Part shown: piece after piece, positions 46,398 to 57,190 of the stretch
Numbering within the stretch: the first letter of the stretch is position 1
How the letters are laid out: every line of letters begins with the position of its first letter
Assembly: GCA_025526915.1 (NCBI GenBank)
Contig: JAHLKH010000047.1
Location: 1 to 64,000 of the forward strand
Reading direction: 5' to 3'
Length of the DNA stretch: 64,000 bases
Source: Entophlyctis helioformis
Lineage: Eukaryota; Chytridiomycota; Chytridiomycetes; Chytridiales; Chytriomycetaceae
The notes under the pieces: model-generated
The model's database searches: none
What the model was told of the DNA's origin: nothing
What the model saw: the letters and a program-made list of their open reading frames with translations, nothing else
Program-made: the position numbers and the translations under genes

Positions 46398-46778
46398 TCA
46401 CGCTGCAAGCGTTCCGATGCGGTACAAGGCCAGCTGGTCGGCTGCTGCTGGCGAGTGCGCATGGACACCTGCATCCACAAACAGCGTCTGGTTCGCTCGC
46501 TCGCTCGCTGTCAGTGTCATGTTCGCAGCTGCCGTCGGCTGGCCATGCTGGGCATGCTCGCCGTGCTGGCCACTTACAGAGACGTCGGTGCCGAGCTCGG
46601 GCAGGATGAGCGTCAGCCCGCCTGGATGGTTGGTCTCGTCCTCGAGCAGATCCGAGATGTCGTAGACGACGCCGTCGACCACGATCCAGCCGTCGTCTCT
46701 GGTGCTGTGCAGCGATACCTCTTGCAGCGTGTACTGCTGCTCCTCCTGTTGTTGCTCTCGTTGCTGTTCGTCTGCCAT
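46398..46778 (-). CDS. Cytochrome b5-like protein, duplicated segment copy 1
   Basis: Exons 46778-46578 and 46487-46398 give 96 aa. A Gln/Glu-rich head (MADEQQREQQQEEQQ) precedes the b5 fold: YTLQEVSLHSTRDDGWIVVD, VVYDISDLLEDETNHPGGL (first heme His in HPGG), then LFVDAGVHAHSPAAADQLAL (second heme His) and YRIGTL. There is no membrane anchor, so it is a small soluble electron carrier or heme protein. The acceptor was set at AACCAG (46488) to join DVS to TLFVDAG in phase 0. The same gene recurs at 56205-56603 with one residue difference at the end (GTLAA against GTLAV). Confidence 0.85.
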   Translation of the reverse strand: MADEQQREQQQEEQQYTLQEVSLHSTRDDGWIVVDGVVYDISDLLEDETNHPGGLTLILPELGTDVSVSGQHGEHAQHGQPTAAANMTLTASERANQTLFVDAGVHAHSPAAADQLALYRIGTLAA

Positions 46779-46965
46779 GTGTGTCTGCGTGCTGGTCGAT
46801 GTGGTCCACCGGAGGCCGTCCCTGTCTGGCTCTGGTGGATGTTGGATGCGGTGGCAAGCAGAGATGTGGTGGCGACTAGATTCATTCAAACGCATAGATG
46901 TGGAGGATGCACGGGCAGTGTGGCGGTCCGAGAGACGGAGAGAGAGGAGAGAGGAGCCACAGAGA

Positions 46966-47335
46966 CTACTTGCAGATGACGTAGTTCTTCTTGTATGGGA
47001 AGCATTTGGTGCCGGCACCGCACGCACGGCGTTGAGTGTAGCGCGTCGTGTTGGCACTGGTCTGTTTGCAAGAGTGTCGAGGGGTGTCAGTCATGTGCCA
47101 GTGTGGTTCGCAAGCCTGGACAAGCCAGGTCTGGGCAGCCCAAGGCATCAACAGATGGCAAAGAGAGCACGGCACGCACCTGGATGCACGTCAGGAAGAA
47201 CTTGTCCGTCTTGCACTTTTGGCGGCCAGCCTTGCACTTGGCCTCGACACCAACGCTGTCGATGTTCGAGAAGAGGAGGAGCGCGAGGAGCGCAACCATG
47301 AAGAACTGGCAGATCTTGTGGAACGAGGCGGCCAT
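46966..47335 (-). CDS. Small secreted six-Cys protein, CBM19-like (type 1, copy 1)
   Basis: Exons 47335-47180 and 47061-46966 give 83 aa. A signal peptide (FFMVALLALLLFSNIDSVG) is followed by a compact domain with six Cys spaced C-x6-C-x8-C-x15-C-x5-C-x9-C and the motif RRACGAGTKCF. Spacing and CGAGT resemble CBM19 chitin-binding modules of fungi, though the usual aromatic residue before the fourth Cys is replaced. The intron falls right after LTCIQ, in the same place as in the neighbouring type-2 gene, so the two share ancestry. A TATA box lies about 80 bp upstream. A role in cell-wall or chitin interaction is inferred. Confidence 0.72.
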
Positions 47336-47413
47336 TTGTGCTATGTGTGTGCTGTGTGTGCTGTGTGCGATGGTTGAGATGACTGCGCATCACACGAGCA
47401 GGGACGAGACCAG

Positions 47414-47420
47414 TTTTATA
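47414..47420 (-). promoter_or_regulatory. TATA box of type-1 secreted gene, copy 1
   Basis: The minus strand reads CCTATAAAACTGG, 79 bp before the ATG at 47335. The matching element of copy 2 is at 57273-57279. Confidence 0.6.
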
Positions 47421-47898
47421 GGCATGGACGGCGTTTGTTGTTGCATGCACCAACCATCTGATATGAGTTGCCGTCAAGTGATCAGGAGCGATGGCAGTCG
47501 GCCCATGTGTACCCGTGCAGATGCACCTGGCTCTGATCAGCTCATCGCACACACACTCACTCACACACTCTGACTCACTCACTCACACGTCAGCCTGCCT
47601 GCTCGTGAAGCGGAGTTGACGCGCTGTGTTGGTCATGTGGCTGTGAGTGATCGCGTCTGAATGATCACTGGCTGGCGCTCAGCCGACAGCTGCTTGTGCT
47701 TTCATGGACTGGACAAGAGTGCAGAGAGCACAGACGGATCTGGAGACGGGAAAAGTTCATTAAGTAGCAAACATGGATGACGAGAGAGTGAGTGGTCTCG
47801 GAAGCATCGAGTCGAGCTGCGAGTCGAGCTGCGAGACGGGACGAGCAGTGAGCGGCAGAAGCAGAGACGGGCAGAAACGGACAGAAGGCGCAAAGCAG

Positions 47899-48303
47899 TT
47901 ACGCCGCAAGGTCGGGGTCGGCGCCGCAGAACACGTATGCGCTGTCGGCCGCCTGGTTGCAGTACGTGCCAGCACCGCAGTCGCGGTACGTCCATTCAAA
48001 CACCAGATCTGCGTTCTGTCGAGGGTGCCGTGAGAGTGCAGACAGAGTGTGCAGACAGTGCAGACAAACGGAGAGAGAGAGAGTGCCGAGTCAGTCGCCG
48101 TGGCAGGCACAACCATCGCGACAGGCAGGGTGCGAGTGGAGCACATGTACCTGAGTGCAGGTGTTGAAGCCCAGGTTGTCGTCGCTGCATTCTTGGAAAC
48201 CCAGCGTGCAGGCAGGCGAGTCGTTGTTAGGTGCAGGTGCAGGGGCAGCAAGAGCCGAAGCGGCAAAGAGAGCGACAAAGGCGGCGACGATGAAGCGAGT
48301 CAT
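47899..48303 (-). CDS. Small secreted six-Cys protein, CBM19-like (type 2, copy 1)
   Basis: Exons 48303-48151 and 48015-47899 give 89 aa. The signal peptide is MTRFIVAAFVALFAASALAA, followed by APAPAPNN and a six-Cys domain: CTLGFQEC, GFNTCTQ, then FEWTYRDCGAGTYCNQ and YVFCG. The spacing C-x6-C-x9-C-x14-C-x5-C-x10-C with WTYRDCGAGT fits the CBM19 chitin-binding pattern better than type 1 does. The intron lies directly after NTCTQ, homologous to the type-1 intron. Likely a wall- or chitin-binding secreted protein; no enzyme domain is attached. Confidence 0.75.
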
Positions 48304-48398
48304 TGTTGGCTTGGCTGTGGTTGGTGTGGTTGCTGTGGTTGCTGTGGTTGTTGGCTCGATGGCTGGATGGAGGTGCTCGAGACAGCAGCAGCCAGGCT

Positions 48399-48405
48399 CT
48401 TTATA
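48399..48405 (-). promoter_or_regulatory. TATA box of type-2 secreted gene, copy 1
   Basis: The minus strand reads GCCTATAAAGAGCC, 96 bp before the ATG at 48303. The matching element of copy 2 is at 58273-58279. Confidence 0.6.
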
Positions 48406-48573
48406 GGCGAGACTTCAGGGCCGTCCGTGTGTGTATGTCAGCCAGACATCTCAGCGCGATCATCAATCAAACCATCAGCGCGATTCCTCAAAGATCAGAT
48501 CTTTGGTCCTGGTCACGTTCGCCGTGCTCATCAATCTTTCCACACAGACGACAAGCGCACGGGCCGGCTTGCA

Positions 48574-48702
48574 ATGGCAGCGACGCCGACTGCAATGCCG
48601 CTGCTGCCCGACGACCTGTGGCTCATCATCCTGCAAGAGCTGGCACGCTCGTCCACAACATTGTATGTGACAACGTGGGTCCTCTGGATCGGTGTTTATT
48701 AA
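48574..48702 (+). pseudogene. Truncated 5' fragment of an F-box gene
   Basis: The first 28 codons match the F-box gene at 58448 (MPLLPDDLWLIILQELARSS), then the duplication ends at 48657 and the frame runs into 14 unrelated codons and a stop. No WD40-like part follows. This is a by-product of the segmental duplication, probably non-functional. Confidence 0.85.
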
Positions 48703-48954
48703 GCCGTGGATGGATGGAAAGTGGGGCAAGCGATCCTTATGGATGCCTACATATGGTTGGCGGTGGTAGCCTTTTGGAACCGAGAGGACGTGAGGTAGAG
48801 ACAACGCGGCTTGCTATCATGGGCATCTGGCACAGCACGCTTGGCTAACCTCCCAGTTGATGACAAACACGGGCCAGTTGTACCAAAGACAGGCACGGCG
48901 AGGTCACGCTGAAAGAAACGACGCAGCAGGAACAGGAAGAGAAACGACCGCAGA
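48703..48954. other. Spacer between F-box fragment and repeat-protein gene
   Basis: About 250 bp of unique sequence with no convincing frame or RNA. It should contain the 3' end of the minus-strand repeat-protein gene. Its GC content is visibly lower than that of the flanking genes. Confidence 0.35.
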
Positions 48955-51900
48955 TCACAAATTGCCCCGTGCGATCAGGTCGTCCAATGACACCAGCTCG
49001 CGCATTCTTGCTCGGCTGGCTTTCACGTCCATTGGAGCAATCGCAGTAGACTGTGCTGGTTCTGGAGCAGATGCTACCGCAGAAGGGGCGACAGGCGAAA
49101 CCGCAGAAGGAACGACAGGAGGAGCGACAGAAGGAGCGGCAGATGTTACCTTGGAAGGGGCAATAGTAGAAACCGCAGAAGGAGCGACAGAAGGAGCGAC
49201 AGAAGAAGCGGCAGGCGAAACCGCAGAAGAAGCGACAGAAGGAGCGACAGGACTCGCGGTTGATGCTTGAGCGAGCGGTTGATGCCATATTTCGGCCCAC
49301 AGCTCGGCAATGGAAGAGATCTCTTGGACGGGAAACTCGGTGATATCAATCCGTGCCAGCAACTGTGTAAGACTGAGCTTTGAGAGAAGTCGCTTCAAGA
49401 CACGGCGATCCCGGTTGATGCTGCTGCCTGCAGTGTTTGGCTTCAGGCCTTTGGCGATCCGCTTGTGGGAGACTGAAGGAGCACGAACGCCAGCCAGACG
49501 AGAGACTTCCGGCATGGCAAGACCGAGACCGAGGCGTGAGAGATGCCACTCGCTGCTGCTGCAAAGGGTCGACCTGGCTGAGGGGGCTGTTGTTCGACGC
49601 GACAAACTCTGTGTAGCCTGCAACAGCGCTTGTTGCTTTGTGGGATATGGACTATATCTGGGAAACTTATCGCGAGGCACACCTAAACGATTGCAAACAG
49701 TAAGACGTGACTGATATGTGAGCAACGGGTGCTGTAAATGGAAGTACTGACAGTTGAGAAACGACTTACAAGTATGACAAGAAAACGGAGCAGTTGGCGA
49801 GGCTGCTGAGAAGTGCCTTGCCTTGATGATATCATCGGCTTCTGGAAAGTATGCCGGCATCTTCCCCTTGACAAAACGACGGACGATGGCGGATAAATCG
49901 TTCCAGATTGTGGGGGGAAGCTGTGCCTCGGCGAGAGGTGGAGCCGTTTCAGGCTGTGCACCAATCTGCGAGCAGAGATCCGTCGACGCCGGCATAACTG
50001 ATCGTTTGACGCTTGACTCCTGCTCAGTGGAAGAAAGAACAGACTTCTTGCCAACACGCTTGCTTGGGTCTTGTTTGCTTGGTTCGGACTCGCGCGTCTT
50101 CTTGTACTTTCTGGCTTTGACTGTGGCAACAGCAGTTCCAGATCGCGCACTGGCGGCGGTTGCTGTAGACGGTATCCGCGTGCAAAGATCCGTCGATGCC
50201 GATCCCGTGGGCAGTGCGGGTGGTGGCTGCTCCGCTGCTGGAGGCACCATACGTAGTTCATCAATCTGCGAGCAGAGATCCGTCGACGCCGGCATAACTG
50301 ATCGTTTGGCGCTTGACTCCTGCTCAGTGGAAGAAAGAACAGACTTCTTGCCAACACGCTTGCCCGGGTCTTGTTTGCTTGGTTCGGACTCACGCGTCTT
50401 CTTGAAATTTCGGGCTTTGACTGTGGCAACAGCAGTTCCAGATCTCACAGTGGCGGCGGTTGCTGTAGACGGTATCCGCGTGCAACGATCCGTCGACGCC
50501 GATCCCGTGGGCAGTGCGGGTGGTGGCTGCTCCGTTGCTGGAGGCACCATACGTAGTTCATCAATCTCCGAGCAGAGATCCGTCGATGCCGATCCCGCGG
50601 GCAGTGTGGCTTGAAGCTGTGCTTCGGTGAGAGGTGCCAATGTAGGCAGTGCACCAAACAGCGTGCTGAGATCCGTCGATGTCGATCCCGAGTTCAACGC
50701 GGCTTGAAGCTGTGCTTCGGTGAGAGGTGCCAATGGAGGCAGTGCACCAAACAGCGAGCAGGGATACGTCGATGTCGATCCCGAGTTCAATGCGGCTTGA
50801 AGCTGTGCTTCGGTGAGAGGTGCCAATGGAGGCAGTGCACCAAACAGCGAGCAGGGATCCGTCGATGTCGATCCCGAGTTCAACGCGGCTTGAAGCTGTG
50901 CTTCGGTGAGAGGTGCCAATGGAGGCAGTGCACCAAACAGCGAGCAGGGATCCGTCGATGTCGATCCCGAGTTCAACGCGGCTTGAAGCTGTGCTTCGGT
51001 GAGAGGTGGAGCCGTTTCAGGCAGTGTACCAAACAGCGAGCAGGGATCCGTCGATGTCGATCCCGAGTTCAATGCGGCTTGAAGCTGTGCTTCGGTGAGA
51101 GGTGCCAATGGAGGCAGTGCACCAAACAGCGTGCTGAGATCCGTCGACGCCGATCCCGAGTTCAACGCGGCTTGAAGCTGTGCTTCAGTAAGAGGTGCCA
51201 ATGGAGGCAGTGCACCAAACAGCGAGCAGGGATCCGTCGATGTCGATCCCGAGTTCAATGCGGCTTGAAGCTGTGCTTCGGTGAAAGGTGCCAATGGAGG
51301 CAGTGCACCAAACAGCGTGCTGAGATCCGTCGACGCCGATCCCGAGTTCAACGCGGCTTGAAGCTGTGCTTCGGTGAGAGGTGGAGCCGTTTCAGGCAAT
51401 GTACCAAACAGCGAGCAGGGATCCGTCGATGTCGATCCCGCGGGCAGTGCGGCTTGAAGCTGTGCCTCGGTGAGAGGTGCCAATGTAGGCAGTGCACCAA
51501 ACAGCGAGCAGGGATACGTCGATGTCGATCCCGAGTTCAATGCGGCTTGAAGCTGTGCTTCGGTGAGAGGTGCCAATGGAGGCAGTGCACCAAACAGCGA
51601 GCAGGGATCCGTCGATGTCGATCCCGAGTTCAATGCGGCTTGAAGCTGTGCTTCGGTGAAAGGTGCCAATGGAGGCAGTGCACCAAACAGCGTGCTGAGA
51701 TCCGTCGATGTCGATCCCGAGTTCAATGCGGCTTGAAGCTGTGCTTCGGTGAGAGGTGCCAATGGAGGCAGTGCACCAAACAGCGAGCAGGGATCCGTCG
51801 ACGCCGATCCAGAGTTCAACGCGGCTTGAAGCTGTGCTTCGGTGAGAGGTGTCAATGGAGGCAGTGCACCAAACAGCGTGCTGAGATCCGTCGACGCCGA

Positions 51901-54860
51901 TCCCGAGTTCAACGCGGCTTGAAGCTGTGCTTCGGTGAGAGGTGCCAATGGAGGCAGTGCACCAAACAGCGAGCAGGGATCCGTCGATGTCGATCCCGAG
52001 TTCAATGCGGCTTGAAGCTGTGCTTCGGTGAGAGGTGCCAATGTAGGCAGTGTACCAAACAGCGAGCAGGGATCCGTCGACGCCGATCCAGAGTTCAACG
52101 CGGCTTGAAGCTGTGCTTCGGTGAGAGGTGCCAATGGAGGCAGTGCACCAAACAGCGAGCAGGGATCCGTCGATGTCGATCCCGCGGGCAGTGCGGCTTG
52201 AAGCTGTGCCTCGGTGAGAGGTGCCAATGTAGGCAGTGCACCAAACAGCGTGCTGAGATCCGTCGATGTCGATCCCGAGTTCAATGCGGCTTCAAGCTGT
52301 GCTTCGGTGAGAGGTGCCAATGGAGGCAGTGCACCAAACAGCGAGCAGGGATCCGTCGATGTCGATCCCGAGTTCAATGCGGCTTGAAGCTGTGCTTCGG
52401 TGAGAGGTGCCAATGGAGGCAGTGCACCAAACAGCGTGCTGAGATCCGTCGATGTCGATCCCGAGTTCAACGCGGCTTGAAGCTGTGCTTCGGTGAGAGG
52501 TGGAGCCGTTTCAGGCAGTGTACCAAACAGCGAGCAGGGATCCGTCGACGCCGATCCAGAGTTCAACGCGGCTTGAAGCTGTGCTTCGGTGAGAGGTGCC
52601 ATCACAGGTGCTTCGTCAATCTGCGAGCAGAGATCCGTCGACGCCGATCCCGCGGGCAGTGTGGCTTGAAGCTGTGCCTCGGTGAGAGGTGCCATCACAA
52701 GTGCTTCGTCAATCTGCGAGCAGAGATCCGTCGATGTCGATCCCGCGGGCAGTGTGGCTTGAGGCTGTGCCTCGGTGAGAGGTGCCATCACAAGTGCTTC
52801 GTCAATCTGCGAGCAGAGATCCGTCGACGCCGATCCCGCGGGCAGTGCGGCTTGAAGCTGTGCCTCAGTGAGAGGTGCCATCACAAGTGCTTCGTCAATC
52901 TGCGAGCAGAGATCCGTCGATGCCGATCCCGCGGGCAGTGCGGCTTGAAGCTGTGCCTTGGTGAGAGGTGCCATCACAAGTGCTTCATCAATCTGCGAGC
53001 AGAGATCCGTCGATGTCGATCCCGCGGGCATTGTGGCTTGAAGCTGTGCCTTGGTGAGAGGTGCCATCACAAGTGCTTCATCAATCTGCGAGCAGAGATC
53101 CGTCGATGTCGATCCCGCGGGCAGTGCGGCTTTAAGCTGTGCCTCGGTGAGAGGTGCCATCACAAGTGCTTCGTCAATCTGCGAGCAGAGATCCGTCGAC
53201 GCCGATCCCGCGGGCAGTGCGGCTTGAAGCTGTGCCTCGGTGAGAGGTGCCATCACAAGTGCTTCATCAATCTGCGAGCAGAGATCCGTCGATGTCGATC
53301 CCGCGGGCATTGTGGCTTGAAGCTGTGCCTCGGTGAGAGGTGCCATCACAAGTGCTTCGTCAATCTGCGAGCAGAGATCCGTCGACGCCGATCCCGCGGG
53401 CAGTGCGGCTTGAAGCTGTGCCTCGGTGAGAGGTGCCATCACAAGTGCTTCATCAATCTGCGAGCAGAGATCCGTCGATGTCGATCCCGCGGGCAGTGCG
53501 GCTTTAAGCTGTGCCTCGGTGAGAGGTGCCATCACAAGTGCTTCATCAATCTGCGAGCAGAGATCCGTCGACGCCGATCCCGCGGGCATTGTGGCTTGAA
53601 GCTGTGCCTCGGTGAGAGGTGCCATCACAAGTGCTTCGTCAATCTGCGAGCAGAGATCCGTCGATGCCGATCCCGCGGGCAGTGCGGCTTGAAGCTGTGC
53701 CTTGGTGAGAGGTGCCATCACAAGTGCTTCGTCAATCTGCGAGCAGAGATCCGTCGACGCCGATCCCGCGGGCAGTGCGGCTTGAAGCTGTGCCTCGGTG
53801 AGAGGTGCCATCACAAGTGCTTCATCAATCTGCGAGCAGAGATCCGTCGATGTCGATCCCGCGGGCAGTGTGGCTTGAATGGGTTGACCAGCAGTCTGAA
53901 GACAACACATCATTGTAAGAATGTCAGTATCAACCCCAACGTGGCATAGTAGCCAGACAATGATCCGATGGCCAAGACCAGCTCACCTGGTGAGAAACCG
54001 CATTGGCAGAGCAACCAGGAGTGGTAGGCGGAATAAGTGGGCGGCCGGTTTGTCGGTAAATGGTCGGCCCAAACTTCGATGAAGGCTTGGGATACTTGGC
54101 AGCCATTGCAAATGCCATGAGCGCATGCGGTCCCGGCATTGGCGGTGGCGATGACTGAATGTTGGTGTTCGGCTTCACACCACGCGACGGTTTGGCAGCG
54201 ACGTTTACAGCAACGCAGTGGTCCCCGGACGGCGGCGAGGTCTGATCATGCACGATACACTCTTCTGCTGGTACCTGGCATCCCATTGGCTGCGGAGGAC
54301 TCGGTACGGAACTGCTTGGGAGTTTGGGCGAATCCTTCATGCCAAACATCACAAGTGTCCCGCAATAGTCAATGTCAGCCATCCCGACTTCAAACACAAC
54401 AATGCGTTAGCACAAGTCGACTCACTTCAAAGCCAACCAAAGGCATGTCTGCAGGGTTGCTCTTGAGGAGTATGGCGTCACCTCCGTCAATGAGTACGAC
54501 TTTCACGATACGACAGTCTCCATATTCAACGCGGGCGGAAGCCTTGTCCAATGGATCGGTGTTGGTCGAGGCATTACGGCAAATGACAGTGTGGTGTGCC
54601 TGGCAGATTATCTTGTAAGTATTCTTCAAGCCGCATGGCGTGCGCTCAGAAGAATGGCTCACCGAGTGTCTAGCACCAGCTGGAGTAGGAGGCGGGATGG
54701 TAGCAGGTGATTTGGGAGTCTCGGTGCATGAGAGGCAAGCCAGAGGAGGGTTGGTATGGTCGGAGGGTACGGTATTGCTTGTGGACTGGGCCTGCTTGTC
54801 GGAAAGAACTGGGAAGTGCTGTTGTCCGAGGCGTGTCAGACAACAAACGTGGCAGTCCAT
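48955..54860 (-). CDS. Unknown giant protein with about 36 tandem 31-residue repeats
   Basis: Inferred exons 54860-54426, 54334-53987 and 53895-48955 give about 1900 aa; a further in-frame 87-nt intron near 49770-49683 is possible. The N-terminal 260 residues are Cys/His- and Pro-rich (CHVCCL, LACLSCTETP). Then come 14 repeats of type I (STDLCSQIDEALVMAPLTEA) and about 21 of type II (STDPCSLFGALPPLAPLTEA), each 31 or 32 aa long. They are followed by two copies of a basic module (KYKKTRESEPSKQDP, KRVGKKSVLSSTEQESS), a C-terminal domain with CHTC, and a PSVAPS-rich tail. I do not recognise the family. Amphipathic repeats suggest a scaffold or surface protein. The opposite strand is also open for 1112 codons, which I treat as a shadow. 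Confidence 0.6.
49930..50590 (-). repeat. Tandem 300-bp duplication coding a basic linker module
   Basis: Two neighbouring blocks, about 49975-50275 and 50275-50575, are nearly identical. They code for ASTDLCSQI followed (on the minus strand) by Ser/Lys-rich sequence. Differences are a few substitutions, such as KYKKTRESEPS against NFKKTRESEPS. The unit is a multiple of three. Confidence 0.85.
50600..53890 (-). repeat. 93-bp coding satellite, about 36 units in two subfamilies
   Basis: The period is 93 bp throughout (96 bp in the three units reading LPETAPPLTEA). Units near the 5' end of the gene (about 52620-53890) carry CSQIDEALVMAP. Units nearer the 3' end (about 50600-52620) carry CSLFGALPPLAP or STLFGALPPLAP, often alternating. 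Hybrids such as PAGS followed by LFGAL mark exchange between subfamilies. High nucleotide identity implies recent homogenisation. Confidence 0.95.
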
Positions 54861-55111
54861 TGCATCAATCGATCACGTCGGAGATTGACGCGTCGCGTTG
54901 TTGTTGCGGGATGAGTTGTTGTTGCAGAGAAGACGGCCAAGCAAGCCGCCCACGGCAACCATCAAGTAGGTTTGCCAGCAATTAGGGCAGCTGCCGGCTG
55001 CACACCGCACGCCTTGCAGTAGAGGCAGCAGCATGGCAGTGTGGCCTGCCGAGGCTGCAACATACATAACCACCACACAACAAGGCGGCATACGAGCAAT
55101 GGCAGGATATC

Positions 55112-56079
55112 GTGCGACAACAAACGCACCTTACTGAGCCGGTCTATGAGGACAACGGCAACAACCATCCAACAGACGATGAATGTAATAGCAACCAAGC
55201 TGACGCTGCTGACAACAGCCACCACGCAGACAAGCTTGACAACCTCCACGAGCTGTTCGCCGCTCATGGTGGCTTCCTGTCAAGGCCGCTTGAGTGCTGG
55301 TTGGAGGTCGAGTCGGTCGGTTGTTCGTATGAGCGTGTGCGAGAGTTTGTTTGTTGGCTGTCAGATCTGAGAGAATGTTGTAAGGTTCACGGGAGAGTCG
55401 AACAGGACGCAACGCAGCGTGTTTTGGATTTCCGCCGTGTTCGTGCGCTGTCAATTGGCCAGAAGAGACGTGGGGAGTCACAGAAGGGGGCCAGAGATGA
55501 AGGAGAGACGGGGGTTGTCAACAACGCGCGACACAACGTAAGTTGATAATGTGATCAGAATGTCGCGACTTGATCAATGATGCGAGCCTGTGATGTCTCA
55601 CATCCTCGTGCGGGCTGTGGTCGGGCAGGTCTTTGGAGCGAGTGGCAGCCAAGCCGCATGAGCTGCCGCCAGCCACCGGCGACCTGGCGTACGGCAGCAG
55701 CCACTGGGACCGCAAGCCCGCCGAGATCCACGTCATGATTCTCAAGCTGGCCGGCCCGCCCACTCGTTTCCTCAACGGTCTCCTCGGCGACACGGACACA
55801 CTCAACGAAGCGGCCAGGCTGCAGCTGTGGATCGATGCGTTCAAGATGGACTGGCAGGGCGATCTGGCACTGTTGGCTGACGTTCTGCTGTCGGCCTACA
55901 ACGGACTGTTCCTCGCACACTCTCGCTCCATGTATCACCGTCTCTGTGAGCGCTTTCCCGATTACACCGAGGACTGGTATGCCAGAAGCCGACTCATAGA
56001 GCAACAACTACAACGACTCGTTCATCTATCCCTACTGGAACGGCAGCCGGCTGGCTCTCATTTCAAAGCCACACGCTGA
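55112..56079 (+). CDS. Unknown protein, probably two exons
   Basis: A first open frame (55112-55541) begins MRQQTHLTEPVYEDNGNN, is Asn/Asp/His-rich, then has LFAAHGGFLSRPLECWLEVE and FVCWLSDLRECCKVHG. It ends at a good donor, GTAAGT (55542). A second frame (about 55650-56079) reads PPATGDLAYGSSHWDRKPAE, LAGPPTRFLNGLLGDTDTLN and LLSAYNGLFLAHSRSMYHRL, looks helical, and has no own ATG. An acceptor near 55655 would join them in phase 0, but the junction is uncertain. No family recognised. It is divergent from the repeat-protein gene and lies between the two duplicated segments. Confidence 0.4.
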
Positions 56080-56204
56080 TACATTAGTTGAAAGAGCACT
56101 CTATGGATATGGCAAGAGCGGCTATGAGTGTGGAGCCGCGAATCCGCCTGTTGTCCTGGCCGGCATCTCGCAGCGAGCAGACTCGCAGGCAGACTGCATG
56201 CCAT

Positions 56205-56603
56205 TCACACTGCAAGCGTTCCGATGCGGTACAAGGCCAGCTGGTCGGCTGCTGCTGGCGAGTGCGCATGGACACCGGCATCCACAAACAGCGTCTGGTT
56301 CGCTCGCTCGCTCGCTGTCAGTGTCCTGTTCGCAGCTGCCGTCGACAGGGCATGCACACACGGCTTGCCATACTGGGCATGCTCGCCGTGCTGGCCACTC
56401 ACAGAGACGTCGGTGCCGAGCTCGGGCAGGATGAGCGTCAGCCCGCCTGGATGGTTGGTCTCGTCCTCGAGCAGATCCGAGATGTCGTAGACGACGCCGT
56501 CGACCACGATCCAGCCGTCGTCTCTGGTGCTGTGCAGCGATACCTCTTGCAGCGTGTACTGCTGCTCCTCCTGTTGTTGCTCTCGTTGCTGTTCGTCTGC
56601 CAT
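56205..56603 (-). CDS. Cytochrome b5-like protein, duplicated segment copy 2
   Basis: Exons 56603-56403 and 56294-56205 give 96 aa, with the same heme-binding motifs (NHPGG; AGVHAHS) as copy 1. The protein differs only at the last residue (Val for Ala). The intron is 18 nt longer and contains a CATGCACACACGG insertion. Open frames in both copies suggest that both are expressed or that the duplication is recent. Confidence 0.85.
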   Translation of the reverse strand: MADEQQREQQQEEQQYTLQEVSLHSTRDDGWIVVDGVVYDISDLLEDETNHPGGLTLILPELGTDVSVSGQHGEHAQYGKPCVHALSTAAANRTLTASERANQTLFVDAGVHAHSPAAADQLALYRIGTLAV

Positions 56604-56790
56604 GTGTGTCTGCGTGCTGGTCGATGTGGTCCACCGGAGGCCGTCCCTGTCTGGCTCTGGTGGATGTTGGATGCGGTGGCAAGCAGAGATGTGGTGGCGA
56701 CTAGATTCATTCAAACGCATAGATGTGGAGGATGCACGGGCAGTGTGGCGGTCCGAGAGACGGAGAGAGAGGAGAGAGGAGCCACAGAGA

Positions 56791-57190
56791 CTACTTGCAG
56801 ATGACGTAGTTCTTCTTGTATGGGAAGCATTTGGTGCCGGCACCGCACGCACGGCGTTGAGTGTAGCGCGTCGTGTTGGCACTGGTCTGTTTGCAAGAGT
56901 GTCGAGGGGTGTCAGTCATGTGCCAGTGTGGTTCGCAAGCCTGGACAGGACAGGACAAGCCGTGACAAGCCAGGACAAGCCAGGCTTGGGCAGCCCAAGG
57001 CATCGACAGATGACAAAGAGAGCACGGCACGCACCTGGATGCACGTCAGGAAGAACTTGTCCGTCTTGCACTTTTGGCGGCCAGCCTTGCACTTGGCTTC
57101 GACACCAACGCTGTCGATGTTCGAGAAGAGGAGGAGCGCGAGGAGCGCAACCATGAAGAACTGGCAGATCTTGTGGAACGAGGCGGCCAT
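56791..57190 (-). CDS. Small secreted six-Cys protein, CBM19-like (type 1, copy 2)
   Basis: Exons 57190-57035 and 56886-56791 give 83 aa, the same protein as at 46966-47335 as far as can be read. The intron is longer because of extra GACAAGCC-like units (56944-56985). The TATA box TATAAAA is at 57273-57279. Confidence 0.72.

Larger units (their letters stand above)
46398..48657. repeat. 2.3-kb direct segmental duplication, left copy
   Basis: Nearly identical to 56205-58531 in the same orientation. It carries the cytochrome b5 gene, two small secreted-protein genes with their TATA boxes, and the first exon part of an F-box gene. The right border is sharp: both copies read CGCTCGTCCACA, then diverge. 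Small indels separate the copies (for example extra ACAAGCC units at 56947-56985). Confidence 0.92.

Noticed and set aside
47541..47592. CACACTCACTCACACACTCTGACTCACT simple repeat as a possible regulatory array
   Set aside because: Ordinary microsatellite in the spacer, duplicated along with the segment; no spaced-repeat structure like CRISPR or operator arrays.
50611..53949. 1112-codon plus-strand frame with Cys/Arg-rich repeats
   Set aside because: It mirrors the minus-strand repeat gene. It has no flanking exons or coding features outside the array, and its length follows from a stop-free 93-bp unit.
54962..55267. Minus-strand hydrophobic 101-codon frame (VVAVVSSVSLVAITFIVCW)
   Set aside because: It is opposite the Asn/Asp/His-rich start of the plus-strand gene, which as antisense automatically reads Val/Leu/Ile. 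No signal-peptide context or splice support.
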